Positions 47,504-56,645 of a DNA stretch of 64,000 nucleotides are shown here, piece by piece; position 1 is the first letter of the stretch; every line of letters starts with the position of its first letter. The stretch is taken from positions 18,528-82,527 of the forward strand of contig NZ_KE340379.1 of NCBI RefSeq assembly GCF_000413935.1, given 5' to 3'. Position numbers and translations under genes: made by a program. The stretch is from Acinetobacter colistiniresistens (lineage in GTDB: Bacteria > Pseudomonadota > Gammaproteobacteria > Pseudomonadales > Moraxellaceae). The notes beneath the pieces are model-generated. The model saw nothing but the letters and a program-made list of their open reading frames with translations, did not search any database and was not told where the DNA came from.

Positions 47504-48250
47504 TTAAGCTATCTCTTCACAAGAGGATAAAAGACGTTTTGCATATGCGTATGCCCTAACTTTTACCCATGTTTCATTTATCATGAAACACCAAATTAAT
47601 AAAAAAATAACGTGTAGGATGATTAGAACATAGTATTCAGATGGTAATAAGATTAGAGAGTTTATATCCACATATTTATCTTTAAATTTAACATAGATTA
47701 TTGAAAGACTTATTAGTAATGAGGCTAAAATAATTATTATAGCTGTGGTTTTAAAAGCTAATAGATTTCTGCTAAATCCATAATTCATGTTTTCTTTAAG
47801 AATTAAAGGATATTTTTTACTATCTCTTGTTTTTTCTTTTAGGTAGTTAATTGCTGAAATATAGTATTGATCAGCATTGGCAGGATTAGACCTTTCAGCT
47901 CTTTCAGTGACATTTTTAAAGTTTGATACTAATGAAACTAGCTTTTCTCTATATCTTTGTTTTGTATATTTGTCAAGTTCATTGTTTGAGTGGCGTAAAA
48001 TAAGAGTTGTAGGAGCGCCACCCCATTTAGTAAATAACGTTTGTTGAATTACATTTCCTTTTGATGACATTTGATTGGAAAAAAAATTAACTACTCCACA
48101 AGTCAATAAGATTGTTAACAGAGAGCCTAATAGTGTTCTAAGTGGTTCAAACAGTATATATGCCGTTAATATTATTGGTAAAACAATAAAGAGTGCAGGT
48201 CTTACTCGTGCAGAAAGTGAGTATTGATCAAAATAGTCTGATAGTTTCAC
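47504..48250 (-). CDS. Four-segment membrane protein beside the MBL gene
   Basis: 248 aa with two close N-terminal membrane segments (about 18-36 and 40-55), a cytosolic helical region of about 105 residues rich in charged residues, and two C-terminal segments (about 165-187 and 204-223). No catalytic motif. The layout resembles membrane effector proteins of defence modules of the SLATT/2TM sort, but I cannot name the family. It is divergent from the MBL-fold gene at 48520. AT-rich relative to the backbone. Confidence 0.65.
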   Translation of the reverse strand: MKLSDYFDQYSLSARVRPALFIVLPIILTAYILFEPLRTLLGSLLTILLTCGVVNFFSNQMSSKGNVIQQTLFTKWGGAPTTLILRHSNNELDKYTKQRYREKLVSLVSNFKNVTERAERSNPANADQYYISAINYLKEKTRDSKKYPLILKENMNYGFSRNLLAFKTTAIIIILASLLISLSIIYVKFKDKYVDINSLILLPSEYYVLIILHVIFLLIWCFMINETWVKVRAYAYAKRLLSSCEEIA

Positions 48251-49080
48251 TATATTTTCTCATTCTATAAAGTATATATGGTTTCGGTTGGATGCAGGTT
48301 TTCAAGTATTTGGTGCTTAGATATTCCTACATGAACTCTAAAGACTTACCCTCACTCTCCAAGGTTATCAGTAGAAATTATAGCTAACTTCAGGGATGGG
48401 GAAATTTAAAAAAAGCCCAATAACGCACAACTTGCTAACTAAAATAAATCATTAAATTTTAATTGAAATATCAAAAATAGCTACCACTTATTATACAAGA
48501 ATGATTATGGGGTTTTAAGATGATTACAAGTTATGAGATAGAGTTTTTGCCTGTTGGGAGTGGGGAAAAAAGTGGAGATTGCATTCTTTTTCATTACGTT
48601 GAAGATAATGTAGGAAAAATCATTGCCTACGATGGTGGCACTCAAACATCTGGCAAAGCTATGGTTGAACATATTAAAAAATACTATGGTATGGATAAGA
48701 TTGACTATCTTATTAATTCACATCCGGATGGTGACCATGTTTCTGGATTAACTTATGTGTTGGAAAATATGCAAGTTGGTGAAGTTTGGATTCATCAACC
48801 GTGGAAATATAGTGCAGAGATTCTAGATCTATTTCATGATGGACGTATGACTGCAAATAGTCTTAGTGAACGTATGAAAACTAAATTGAGACTGGCTCAT
48901 CGTGTGTATGAACTAGCTATAGAACAATCTATTCCAGTGTATGAACCCTATGCAGGCGCAAAAATTGGACCATTTACAGTTCTGTCTCCTGATGAGGATT
49001 GGTATAAAAATACACTAGTACCAGACTTTTCAAAAACTTGATATACGCTGAATTATCAGGAGACTTTCCCTTGGGAGATT

Positions 49081-49935
49081 CTAGGCAGCCAACTTATAAA
49101 AGTCTTCGGCCATTTGATTTGGTGTCTTAAAACCCAAACCCTTTTGAATTCTTCGATGATTATAAAATAATTCAATGTATTTTATAATATCTGCTTTGGC
49201 TTCTTCTCTGGTTTGATAGTTGTAATGATGCACTAACTCATTTTTCAGTATTCCCCAAAAGCTTTCAATCGGTGCATTATCGTAACAGTCTCCGCGCTTG
49301 CTCATTGAACCTTGAAAACCATATTGCTCAAGTATATTTCGATATTCATGGCTGCAATATTGACTTCCTCTGTCTGAATGCACAATCAGTTCTTTGGTTG
49401 GTTTTTGATTGTGAATAGCCATATTTAGCGCATTACAAACAAGCTGTGCTGTCATGCGCTCATTTAAGCTATAGCCAACCACTTGCTTCGTGTAAAGGTC
49501 TTTTACCGCTGCTAAGTACAGCCATCCTTCAACAGTCCATATGTACGTAATATCACTTGACCATGCTTGATTTGGTCTAGTCATTGAGAATTGTTGCTCC
49601 AGCAGGTTTTCATAGATCGCTCGATTATGGTCACTATTCGTAGTCCTTTTAAAACGCTTGTGTCGCTTACAATACAGGTGGTTCAGCGCTTTTATCTGAC
49701 GTACAGCGTACATACTCATTTTTATGCCCTGAGCTTGTAAGTATTTGGTTAATCGAATATAACCATAGCTCTGCCTTGTCTCCTCATGGGCTATTTTCAC
49801 CAATATCGTCTGTTGATTTCGTTGAATCGTTCTTTTGCTCACGCCTCTCTTGAGCCAATCATAAAAACATGAAACTGAAACATGAAGTAATCGAGCCATT
49901 AAGGTAATTGGAAAAGAATATCTTTTTTGTTTCAT
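49081..49935 (-). CDS. IS3-family transposase OrfB (DDE integrase domain)
   Basis: 284 aa with an HTH_21-like N-terminal region (HEETRQSYGYIRLTKYLQAQG) and an rve integrase core: Asp in WSSDITYIW, Asp in IVHSDRGSQY and Glu in PIESFWGILKNE form the DDE triad. Normally made as an OrfAB fusion by frameshift at the A-rich run (TTTTTAAAAAAGG, minus strand, near 49985) in orfA. Intact. Confidence 0.93.
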   Translation of the reverse strand: MKQKRYSFPITLMARLLHVSVSCFYDWLKRGVSKRTIQRNQQTILVKIAHEETRQSYGYIRLTKYLQAQGIKMSMYAVRQIKALNHLYCKRHKRFKRTTNSDHNRAIYENLLEQQFSMTRPNQAWSSDITYIWTVEGWLYLAAVKDLYTKQVVGYSLNERMTAQLVCNALNMAIHNQKPTKELIVHSDRGSQYCSHEYRNILEQYGFQGSMSKRGDCYDNAPIESFWGILKNELVHHYNYQTREEAKADIIKYIELFYNHRRIQKGLGFKTPNQMAEDFYKLAA

Positions 49936-49946
49936 ATAGGCGTACC

Positions 49947-50246
49947 TTACTGACTTTCTTTGGCAAAGTACGCTGCTGCCTTTTTTAAAAATTCACGTTC
50001 CATTTCAGCTATTTTGAGCTGTTGTTTGAGTTTTTTATTTTCTTCGAGTAGAGCGTTTAGATCAGGTGAATACTGTTTTGTACCTGCTAAAGTTCCAGCC
50101 TTTGCTTTGGTATTCCAATTTGAAAGAGTTTGCATTGAAATGCTAAGTTGTCTAGCTGTTTCCGAGACATTGCCTTGATTGGCTTCAATTAATTTGATGG
50201 CTTCAGCTTTAAATTCTGTGGTGTAAGTCTTGTGTTTCTTGCTCAT
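49947..50246 (-). CDS. IS3-family transposase OrfA
   Basis: 99 aa: HTH of the transposase_8 type (YTTEFKAEAIKLIEANQGNVSETARQLSISMQTLSNW) and a leucine-zipper-like coil (LNALLEENKKLKQQLKIAEMEREFLKKAAAYF). Binds the IS ends and regulates transposition. The stop lies 11 bp before the OrfB start. Confidence 0.93.
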   Translation of the reverse strand: MSKKHKTYTTEFKAEAIKLIEANQGNVSETARQLSISMQTLSNWNTKAKAGTLAGTKQYSPDLNALLEENKKLKQQLKIAEMEREFLKKAAAYFAKESQ

Positions 50247-50939
50247 GGTAAACTCCTGATGAGTGTGTTTAGTTTACCAAGTTAAAACCTCCTGTTTTTT
50301 CAGCACACATCAACTCCACCAAAAGCAAAAATGGTTTTTGAAAATATTATGGATGGCATGGAAAATTTTGTTGAAACAGTTGCTAAGCTACTAGAGGAAT
50401 CTTGGGGTGATGAGAATCTTCCTAATAACGTTCAAACTTCAGCAGAAAATAATAGTAGTGTAGTGCTATATGCCAATTTATTAGGACGCGGATTCGTACT
50501 TACTGGTGATAGTGGTGTCGAAGCTATTGATAGGGCTTGTATTTTTGCTGAACGAAACAATTTAAGACTGAAAGAAGATTTAAAGTTTGTTCAAGTACCA
50601 CATCACGGTAGTCGGAGAAATGTATCTACTACTGTACTAAACCGTTTATTAGGTGAGCCGATCAATTTTGATGCGCATAATCTTACTTTAAATAAGACGG
50701 CATTTGTTTCAGCATCCCAATCCTCTAAAAAGCACCCTAGAGACCGTGTTGTGAATGCTTTTATGCGTAGGGGATTTAAAGTTGTTGCAACTAAAGGAAG
50801 TACAAAACGACATTATAATGGAATGCCTGAACGAGCTGGCTGGGGTTCAGTAACCCCATTAGAGTTTTCATATGAAGTAGATGATACTGATAATTAACTT
50901 TTTCTAAAATTAGCTACAATACTGCTTAATTATTTTTCT

Positions 50940-50981
50940 GCTTGAGCTAGGTATTAATTTGACTTTCAGTCCAAGTAGGCT
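50940..50981 (-). pseudogene. Relic of an AlpA-like gene end
   Basis: About 40 bp matching the end of the AlpA-like gene at 51909: minus-strand translation TWTESQINT then stop, against TWTESQINAWLEQK in the intact gene. About four fifths of bases match. It shows that an AlpA-type gene once stood at the edge of the MBL cassette. Confidence 0.55.
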
Positions 50982-51022
50982 TATTGCAGTTAAGTGGGCT
51001 ATATAGTAAATGATTTATGTAA

Positions 51023-51052
51023 AGAAGCCCCAATGCTAAGTTAGGGCTTCTC
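51023..51052. terminator. Terminator after the toxin gene
   Basis: AGAAGCCC / GGGCTTCT stem with a 13-nt loop and A/T-rich flanks, overlapping the approach to the yoeB stop; also downstream of the MBL gene. Confidence 0.65.
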
Positions 51053-51054
51053 TT

Positions 51055-51318
51055 TTATTCGTAGTGATAACGACAAGAAATGATAGTTATCGCTACATCA
51101 CTTACTTCATAGACTAATCTATTTTTTTCATCTATTCGTCTGCTCCAAAACCCCGCTAAATCACCGAGTAATGGTTCAGGCTTGCCAATACCTTCAAAGG
51201 GAGTACGAAGACACTCTTTGATTAGTGTATTGATACGCTTAAGAGTTTTTTTGTCTTGGCTTTGCCAGTACACATAATCCTCCCAAGCTGTTGGAGTAAA
51301 ACTAGTCTTCCGTTTCAT
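51055..51318 (-). CDS. yoeB: YoeB-type toxin (RelE superfamily)
   Basis: 87-aa ribosome-dependent mRNA interferase. Matches Txe/YoeB: FTPTAWEDYVYWQSQDKKTLKRINTLI, PFEGIGKPEPLLGDLAGFWSRRIDEKNRLVYEV and the catalytic tail ISCRYHYE. It overlaps the antitoxin gene by 17 bp and follows it in the same operon, the standard order for yefM-yoeB. Intact, so the pair may stabilise the element. Confidence 0.92.
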   Translation of the reverse strand: MKRKTSFTPTAWEDYVYWQSQDKKTLKRINTLIKECLRTPFEGIGKPEPLLGDLAGFWSRRIDEKNRLVYEVSDVAITIISCRYHYE

Positions 51319-51565
51319 CTAAAAGTTCTCTTTCGATTGCTTTAGATGCCCGTAATTCTGCAATTGATTTCGCTAGGTGTGCTGCGTTACTTGGAGAAGA
51401 CATGAGGTACAATGTTTCCATTATACTGTTGTAATAGTCTTGGCCCATTACAACTGCATGTTGACCTTCTTTCCTCGTAATTACTGCAACATCTGAATCA
51501 TCAATAACACGGTCTAAAACCGTTTTCAGATTATTGCGAGCATCGGTATAAGTGAAAATTTGCAT
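51302..51565 (-). CDS. yefM: YefM/Phd-type antitoxin
   Basis: 87 aa from ATG 51565 (MQIFTYTDARNNLKTVLDRV). Phd/YefM DNA-binding N-terminus with DSDVAVITRKEGQHAVVMGQDYYNSIMETLYLM, and an acidic C-terminal tail that binds the toxin. The frame extends 8 codons upstream (51589), but ATG 51565 gives the standard YefM N-terminus. Represses its own operon in known systems. Confidence 0.92.
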   Translation of the reverse strand: MQIFTYTDARNNLKTVLDRVIDDSDVAVITRKEGQHAVVMGQDYYNSIMETLYLMSSPSNAAHLAKSIAELRASKAIERELLDETED

Positions 51566-51589
51566 AGTCTTAATTTTCCTATTACTCAA

Positions 51590-51908
51590 GCATTACAAGT
51601 CATTAATTACGATATTCATTCGCCACTATATTTTGACATTTCATTTAACACTATTTTTGGTCACTTCTTTAGATACATTGATCATTACATTTGGACACTA
51701 TGGCTGGCTGTATTTTCGTCATTCAATTTTGGGCATTAAATTTAGATACTTAGATAGACACTAGTTAGCTTATTACTCTTACAATTGCGACTAAGCATAC
51801 TAACTATAAGTCTCTTTAATTTAAGTGTCAATATTCTGTACAGACAATATTTTGTACATAATGTGAAAGTATAAGAAAAACAGCCTGTCATCGACAGGCT
51901 GTTTCCTT
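51590..51908. other. Intergenic region with degenerate short repeats
   Basis: 319 bp without a gene. A TTTxGxCA-like motif recurs at about 51632, 51656, 51668, 51690, 51714, 51728 and 51741 (steps of 12-14 or 22-24 bp). The 14-mer CAATATTyTGTACA occurs twice, at 51829-51842 and 51845-51858. Possible iterons or operator sites. Confidence 0.35.
51877..51905 (-). terminator. Terminator of the AlpA-like gene
   Basis: AAACAGCCTGTC / GACAGGCTGTTT perfect stem with a 3-nt loop; T run on the minus strand. Confidence 0.9.
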
Positions 51909-52190
51909 TTATGCCGCTTGAAGTACTTTCTGCTCAAGCCAAGCATTGATTTGGCTTTCAGTCCATGTTGGCATACTTGTGGTCAAGTATGTCGGTTCAG
52001 GAAAATCACCACGACGAATCATCTTCCAAAAAGTAGATTCTGCGATATTCAACAAACCTTTGCTGGCAGGCTTGTGTGAAACTCTCCGTCTACGACCACT
52101 ACGATCCACATAGTCCTTTGCTGGGCGTTCAGGGTAGTTCACTAAATCTTTTACACGATAGCGTAACTCTAACATTTTACTGGTTTCCAT
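51909..52190 (-). CDS. AlpA-like DNA-binding regulator
   Basis: 93 aa. The second half has the AlpA-type winged HTH (LNIAESTFWKMIRRGDFPEPTYLTTSMPTWTESQINAWLEQK). The first half is a basic arm (YVDRSGRRRRVSHK). Likely a regulator of integrase or replication genes in the second element. A relic of a relative lies at 50940. Start at METSK (52190) or a few residues later at MLELRYRV. Confidence 0.8.
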   Translation of the reverse strand: METSKMLELRYRVKDLVNYPERPAKDYVDRSGRRRRVSHKPASKGLLNIAESTFWKMIRRGDFPEPTYLTTSMPTWTESQINAWLEQKVLQAA

Positions 52191-52378
52191 TAAGCCAAAT
52201 TCTACTCAATCATCAATTCAATTTCATCAGACTTTTCGTGTGATGCCGACTTAATGACTGTCCATGACCTGATGGTAGTGACTCAGTGAGTTTTTTTTTA
52301 GCATACTACAAAGATAATAAAATATTATACTAGAATATGTGTTAAATTTATAATTATTATAATATTTTTATTTTGAGC

Positions 52379-53230
52379 ATGATGAAAGTTACTAATGAAG
52401 ACATCAATATTCTAGAGGTGGAAATGCTTAATTGTTACCTTTACCATGCAGGTGGTGTAAGGGCTTTGAAAGAGCAGAGGGAATTTGCCTCTGACGAAAT
52501 TGAGTTTATAAAAAAATGTATGGCTGATGAGATTGCACTCAAAGGAGAAGCTCAACTTTCACAGTTTTATGGGCTGAATCAGTTATTAGATCGTATTGCT
52601 CAATTAAAAGAAGAATTATTGGGGGCTAATGATAAGCAAAAAAATAAACATAGTGTTGCTGGCTATAAACCAATACTTTATGCATACCTAGCACTTGATT
52701 TTGATCAGCATGTTTTTCAGCATCCTAAGTTACAACGCCGAATCAATGGTATAAAGAATGTGAAAAAGCGCTATGAAGGTAATCTCTATGAAAAGCGAGA
52801 GATCATTTATAGGGTATTACGAGAAACTGCAAAAATAAAAGGACGCTGGAAATCTGTTACGGCTGCAATTAATGATGTTTATCCGACACTGGAAAAAGAG
52901 CTTAAAGCTTTTGATCAAAATTGGATTAAAAATCGTATAGCAGAAAATACCGGCAAAATTGCAGAATTACAGGATGCTTTAGAAAATAATAAAAAACGAT
53001 ATGAGGGATCTTGTGATATCAAAATTCAGGATCGAACCTATATTAGCTACATTAAAAGTCTGGAAGAAGAAAACAGAGAATTTATACGAGCTTTAAACGC
53101 CCATAATGTTGCAGATATTTTGAAGAAAAAAATGGCTTTTAACTCGAATGATCAAGAACAGACACTTCTTAATCATGTACGGAACTGCCCAGAGCTGCTT
53201 GCAGAGATTATTGAAAAAGATTCCAAATAG
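52379..53230 (+). CDS. Hypothetical coiled-coil protein
   Basis: About 283 aa, helical and charged, no membrane segment or signal, no family recognised. Residues about 180-245 (AENTGKIAELQDALENNKKRYEG ... SLEEENREFIRAL) look like a coiled coil. Read divergently from the AlpA-like gene, preceded by a very AT-rich 100 bp. ATG 52379 or 52382 could be the start; the ribosome site is weak. Position between a regulator and a plasmid-type DNA-binding gene suggests an element-maintenance role, which is inference only. Confidence 0.55.
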   Translation: MMKVTNEDINILEVEMLNCYLYHAGGVRALKEQREFASDEIEFIKKCMADEIALKGEAQLSQFYGLNQLLDRIAQLKEELLGANDKQKNKHSVAGYKPILYAYLALDFDQHVFQHPKLQRRINGIKNVKKRYEGNLYEKREIIYRVLRETAKIKGRWKSVTAAINDVYPTLEKELKAFDQNWIKNRIAENTGKIAELQDALENNKKRYEGSCDIKIQDRTYISYIKSLEEENREFIRALNAHNVADILKKKMAFNSNDQEQTLLNHVRNCPELLAEIIEKDSK

Positions 53231-53490
53231 GGAGGAGTGTTGGTAATGGGGTGGTGACGAATAAACGTTTAGGCCAATCGATGGTGCTGATTTAGTAGAT
53301 GAATTACGATGGATATTACAGAATTTAAGTTACCCTTAGCAGCCGATAGAGACTAGGAATTTACTTATTCAACACTTACATTAGTTAAGCAGTTCAATGT
53401 AAGCGAGGTCATATTTAAATAAATGGTGGGTGATGATTCCTATAGATTGGTTCCCATGATTCTTAATCCTGTTTTTACTGCTAATACTCT
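53231..53490. other. Gap with a possible relic of the 319-aa gene start
   Basis: 260 bp. At 53309 a frame begins MDITEFKLPL and stops after 15 codons; its first 14 bases match those of the gene at 59774 (MDITHIEH). This may be a decayed copy. Nothing else seen. Confidence 0.25.
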
Positions 53491-54234
53491 TTATGTTTTT
53501 TTAGGTGAGGGTGGGCGGCGTTCTATGATCAGACCTCTTCTTAATTTTTCTGGGTCTACTTTGGTTGTGGCTTTTGTGCGTGTATATAGAGTTCGTTGAC
53601 CTGTTTGGCCTTGGGTAGGTGATTGCATGCCAAGAGCATCGTCTTTTTGTTCAATAGCTTCTTTTTTTTGTTCTGTAGATGCAGTCTTTCCACGTTCTGT
53701 CTCGGATAAGGTCATTTCATTTTGACGGGGGGCTGTAGGGAGGACGTGGAGACTAATCTCATTTGTAGATTGTATTTCTTCATTGATGCTTTGACACGAT
53801 TCTGTCGGGGTATGATTTTCGCTCTCGGGCGGCATTCCGTTTAGACAATTTTTATCAATATTGTCTAAATCATTTTCTAGTTCTACTTGTGAATTATTCT
53901 CATCTATAAATGGGGTGAGAGATGGTTTCAGGCGTAAACTCTGCCGATAGCTTGCAAGTTCTGCCAAATAGGTTTTTTCACGCTCATAAGCTAAATCTAG
54001 CTGTTTCTGTAAGGTGATATTTTGCAAATGCATCATGTTTAATATATGTCTAAAATTTTCTTGATTGTTTATCTTCGTTTTCTTAATTACTAATGAAGTG
54101 ATAACTTGTAGCGCATCTTCATAATTTATTTTACCATTTAAAATCATTAATTTACCTTTTTTATTGAGATAGTAGATTTTTGATCTAGAGAGACCTGTCA
54201 GTTCGCTCAGTTCAATAACAGTCACTTCTTTCAT
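53491..54234 (-). CDS. Plasmid-replication-type DNA-binding protein
   Basis: 247 aa from ATG 54234: an N-terminal helix-turn-helix (VIELSELTGLSRSKIYYLNKKGKLM), a coiled coil (about 60-95) and a long low-complexity tail rich in Glu, Asn, Thr and Pro. This layout recalls the DNA-binding proteins encoded next to rep genes on Acinetobacter plasmids. A perfect inverted repeat overlaps the start region, suggesting autoregulation. The frame can also start at 54270, but that ATG lies inside the repeat and has no ribosome site. Confidence 0.6.
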   Translation of the reverse strand: MKEVTVIELSELTGLSRSKIYYLNKKGKLMILNGKINYEDALQVITSLVIKKTKINNQENFRHILNMMHLQNITLQKQLDLAYEREKTYLAELASYRQSLRLKPSLTPFIDENNSQVELENDLDNIDKNCLNGMPPESENHTPTESCQSINEEIQSTNEISLHVLPTAPRQNEMTLSETERGKTASTEQKKEAIEQKDDALGMQSPTQGQTGQRTLYTRTKATTKVDPEKLRRGLIIERRPPSPKKT

Positions 54235-54243
54235 GATTAAATT

Positions 54244-54270
54244 ATGTCTAAAATAAGTATAATTAGACAT
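54244..54270. promoter_or_regulatory. Operator-like inverted repeat
   Basis: ATGTCTAA and TTAGACAT arms, 11 bp apart, just upstream of the DNA-binding protein start (54234). On the minus strand the spacer holds TATACT, a possible -10 box, so binding would block the promoter. Confidence 0.5.
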
Positions 54271-56645
54271 AATTTTATAAAAAAATTGACCGATTTGCCA
54301 TAATTAAATTAACTCTTTAAGTGAATTAGAGATTTAAAAAGATGTAGTTATATTACTCACAGTGCATAATGTTTTTATTCATTGTTAATGATGGTAAAAT
54401 TTGATGTGAATAATAGTGAAAATAACTGTGATTAATGGGATGGAATTTATTGTTTAGTTCGACTCGATCCAGCTAATATAAAGGATATTTACTGGTTTTG
54501 GGTATGTTAATGGATAATTATAAGCTAATAATTAAAGATAAAGATCTATTTGATTTATTTTTTAATCAAGTTCCTTATATCTGGCAAGCCTTAGATCGCT
54601 CCGTGAAGGAAGATCAGGAGTACCAACCTGCTTGTTTATATAAAGAATCTGTTCAGGTTATTCGGGCAATCGATAAGTTTGTAGATGATTTGAAGTCTGG
54701 AAGTTTACCTCGGGCGACTCAGTTGAGAATTAGTGTGACTGGGCATGCTGAATTTGACCCTTCATTCCTTGTTTATTTTAAAGCCCTTCAATTTGAGCGC
54801 AAAATGTTCGATATGACTTATCTTGGGCTTGGGTTAAATTGGGTTTATTATCAAAAGTTTTTAGAAGAAGATGCAGTTAAGCTACCAAATAATACTGCTT
54901 GTATTGAACAGGTTCTGTCGGGTTCTGGTGGTTTGCAGGAACGAAAGCAACAATGGTCACCTTCAAAATTCCATTATCAAAAAGCATGGAGATTGATGAA
55001 TTTTTTTTCTGAGTTGCAGAAAAATCCATTATATATCGAAGAAACTAATAAGCAGACTCAGCAGGTTGTAGACGAGATCAATCATGCTTTCGCACATTTT
55101 GATACGCTTTTATCAATACATCAGGAAGTGTATATCTTGGTGATTGATGTTCGTTTCTTGCGTATAGTGAGTCAAACTGAGAATGAACCGTTAGTGCAAT
55201 TGATTGAAAAAGTACTTAGAGATCGGGCTGAGATACAGAATACAATTTTTAAGATGATCCCTGGTTGGCTGCGAGCATATACCAAGCTTGGACATGATTA
55301 TCAAAATGGTTTAAAGCTTTCATGTGTTTTTATACTAAGAAGTTATAGCATTGATCAGGAAGAAGTGATTGTTACTCGTCTACAAGCATTATTGAGGAAT
55401 AATTTTAGTCACTATACTGCGATTGATGTCGTTAATGGAAATGAGTTTGTACGAACACATGGTAAGAAACATGCTGTTGGTTCTGTCGGAATAAATACGC
55501 CTGTTCGGATTGAACAATTTAAGTATTGGGTACTCAGCTATTTTTTTAAAATGGATTCAATAGCAAAGCTTATACATCCTGAAAAATCTCTTGAGGTGAA
55601 TAAGGTTTATATGCATCCGAGTGGGCAACAGCCAAAGATAAAGAAGCAGGCTGTGTCATCCAAGATAAGCCCTCCACCTAAAAATTTTGCACAGGTATTG
55701 CAGGAATGCAAAGTACTCAAAGGTATCTGGGATGTTAAACATCTTGCGAAGCGCGTAGCTGATCGTCTGCTCGTTAGCCAGATTTACTACAAAGAATTTT
55801 GTGCTGAACAAGGTATTTCAAAACAGTATGGTGAGTGGTTGTTCCAAATTGAAGTATTTATTGAGACTTTGTTAAATAATCAACAACCCGTCTTTAATGA
55901 GGTGAGATCAGCGCATCAGACCTACTTTTTGAATGCTAAAGATATGCAAGAATCCGCTACACAGCTTGGTCAGCAGTATTTATCGCTTGTGAAGCAGGTT
56001 GCAAGTGATTTTAATTTTTTTAGGCAGATTGATCATTTAATTCAAAATTACGGTTTACGTACATGGTGGTTTGGGCATGAAGACAATTTGAACTTGTGGA
56101 TTGGTTTTCAGCAGATTTTTACAGGATTTATATTCAATCAGCCTGTCGACTCTGTTGTGTTAGGCCAGTTAAATACAAACCTCCAAGCTGTAAGGAATTA
56201 TTTTCTTGAACAACAAAGACTAGAAGTAAATAAACGTGAACTTCTGGAAAAGCATTATGCTCAAGGTGTACGGAGGTATACAGATACACGAGAATACTTG
56301 AATAGCGTATTAGAGCACAATTGTTGGGCTTATCGTATTACTGTCAATGCGAATTCATCAAAGGGGTGTTTGAAACAGTCTGAGCTATCAAAATTATTTA
56401 CTGAATTCATGCGCTTAGCAAAGCGAGCGAAACCTTGTTATTGGTTGCGTGGCTACGTAGGTATTTGGCAAGAGAAGAACTGGCCGATCGCTTCAGAATT
56501 TACAATAGATGTCGTATTGTTTTTTAATGATCGTTGTCAGGCGCAATTACAAACTCTAGTCTATGATCTAGATCAGCGCTGGAACAACTTTCTTGATACT
56601 AAAGCTTGAACCGTACCGGGTTTGTCGGAGACTTTTTTATTTAAG

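Larger units (their letters stand above)
49039..50312 (-). mobile_element. IS3-family insertion sequence, copy in the MBL gene
   Basis: 1274 bp with imperfect terminal inverted repeats beginning TGAT and sharing GCTGAA and CAGGAG blocks (first about 38 nt aligned), two reading frames orfA/orfB, and a 3-bp target duplication ACT (49036-49038 and 50313-50315). Complete and apparently functional. Different from the IS at 56607. Confidence 0.9.
48520..50897 (+). pseudogene. MBL-fold (ComEC-like) hydrolase gene interrupted by an IS
   Basis: The first part (48520-49038) holds the zinc motif in NSHPDGDHVSGL (HxDGDH) and LYDGGTQ-like strand residues; the second part (50316-50897) holds GDSGVEAIDRA, VPHHGSRRNVS and VSASQSSKKHPRD, the distal metal ligands of the ComEC/Rec2-like subgroup. 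Removing the 1274-bp IS and one ACT repeat joins ...DFSKT to PPKAKMVFENIM in frame, giving an intact 366-aa protein. So the insertion is recent. Before disruption it would have been a nuclease or phosphodiesterase-type hydrolase. Confidence 0.85.

Noticed and set aside
47504..50897. Naming the membrane/MBL pair as a known defence system
   Set aside because: The arrangement recalls reported hydrolase-membrane modules, but no diagnostic motif lets me assign it to one of them.
51632..51760. CRISPR-like array
   Set aside because: Repeats are short, degenerate and irregularly spaced, with no spacers of constant length and no cas genes.
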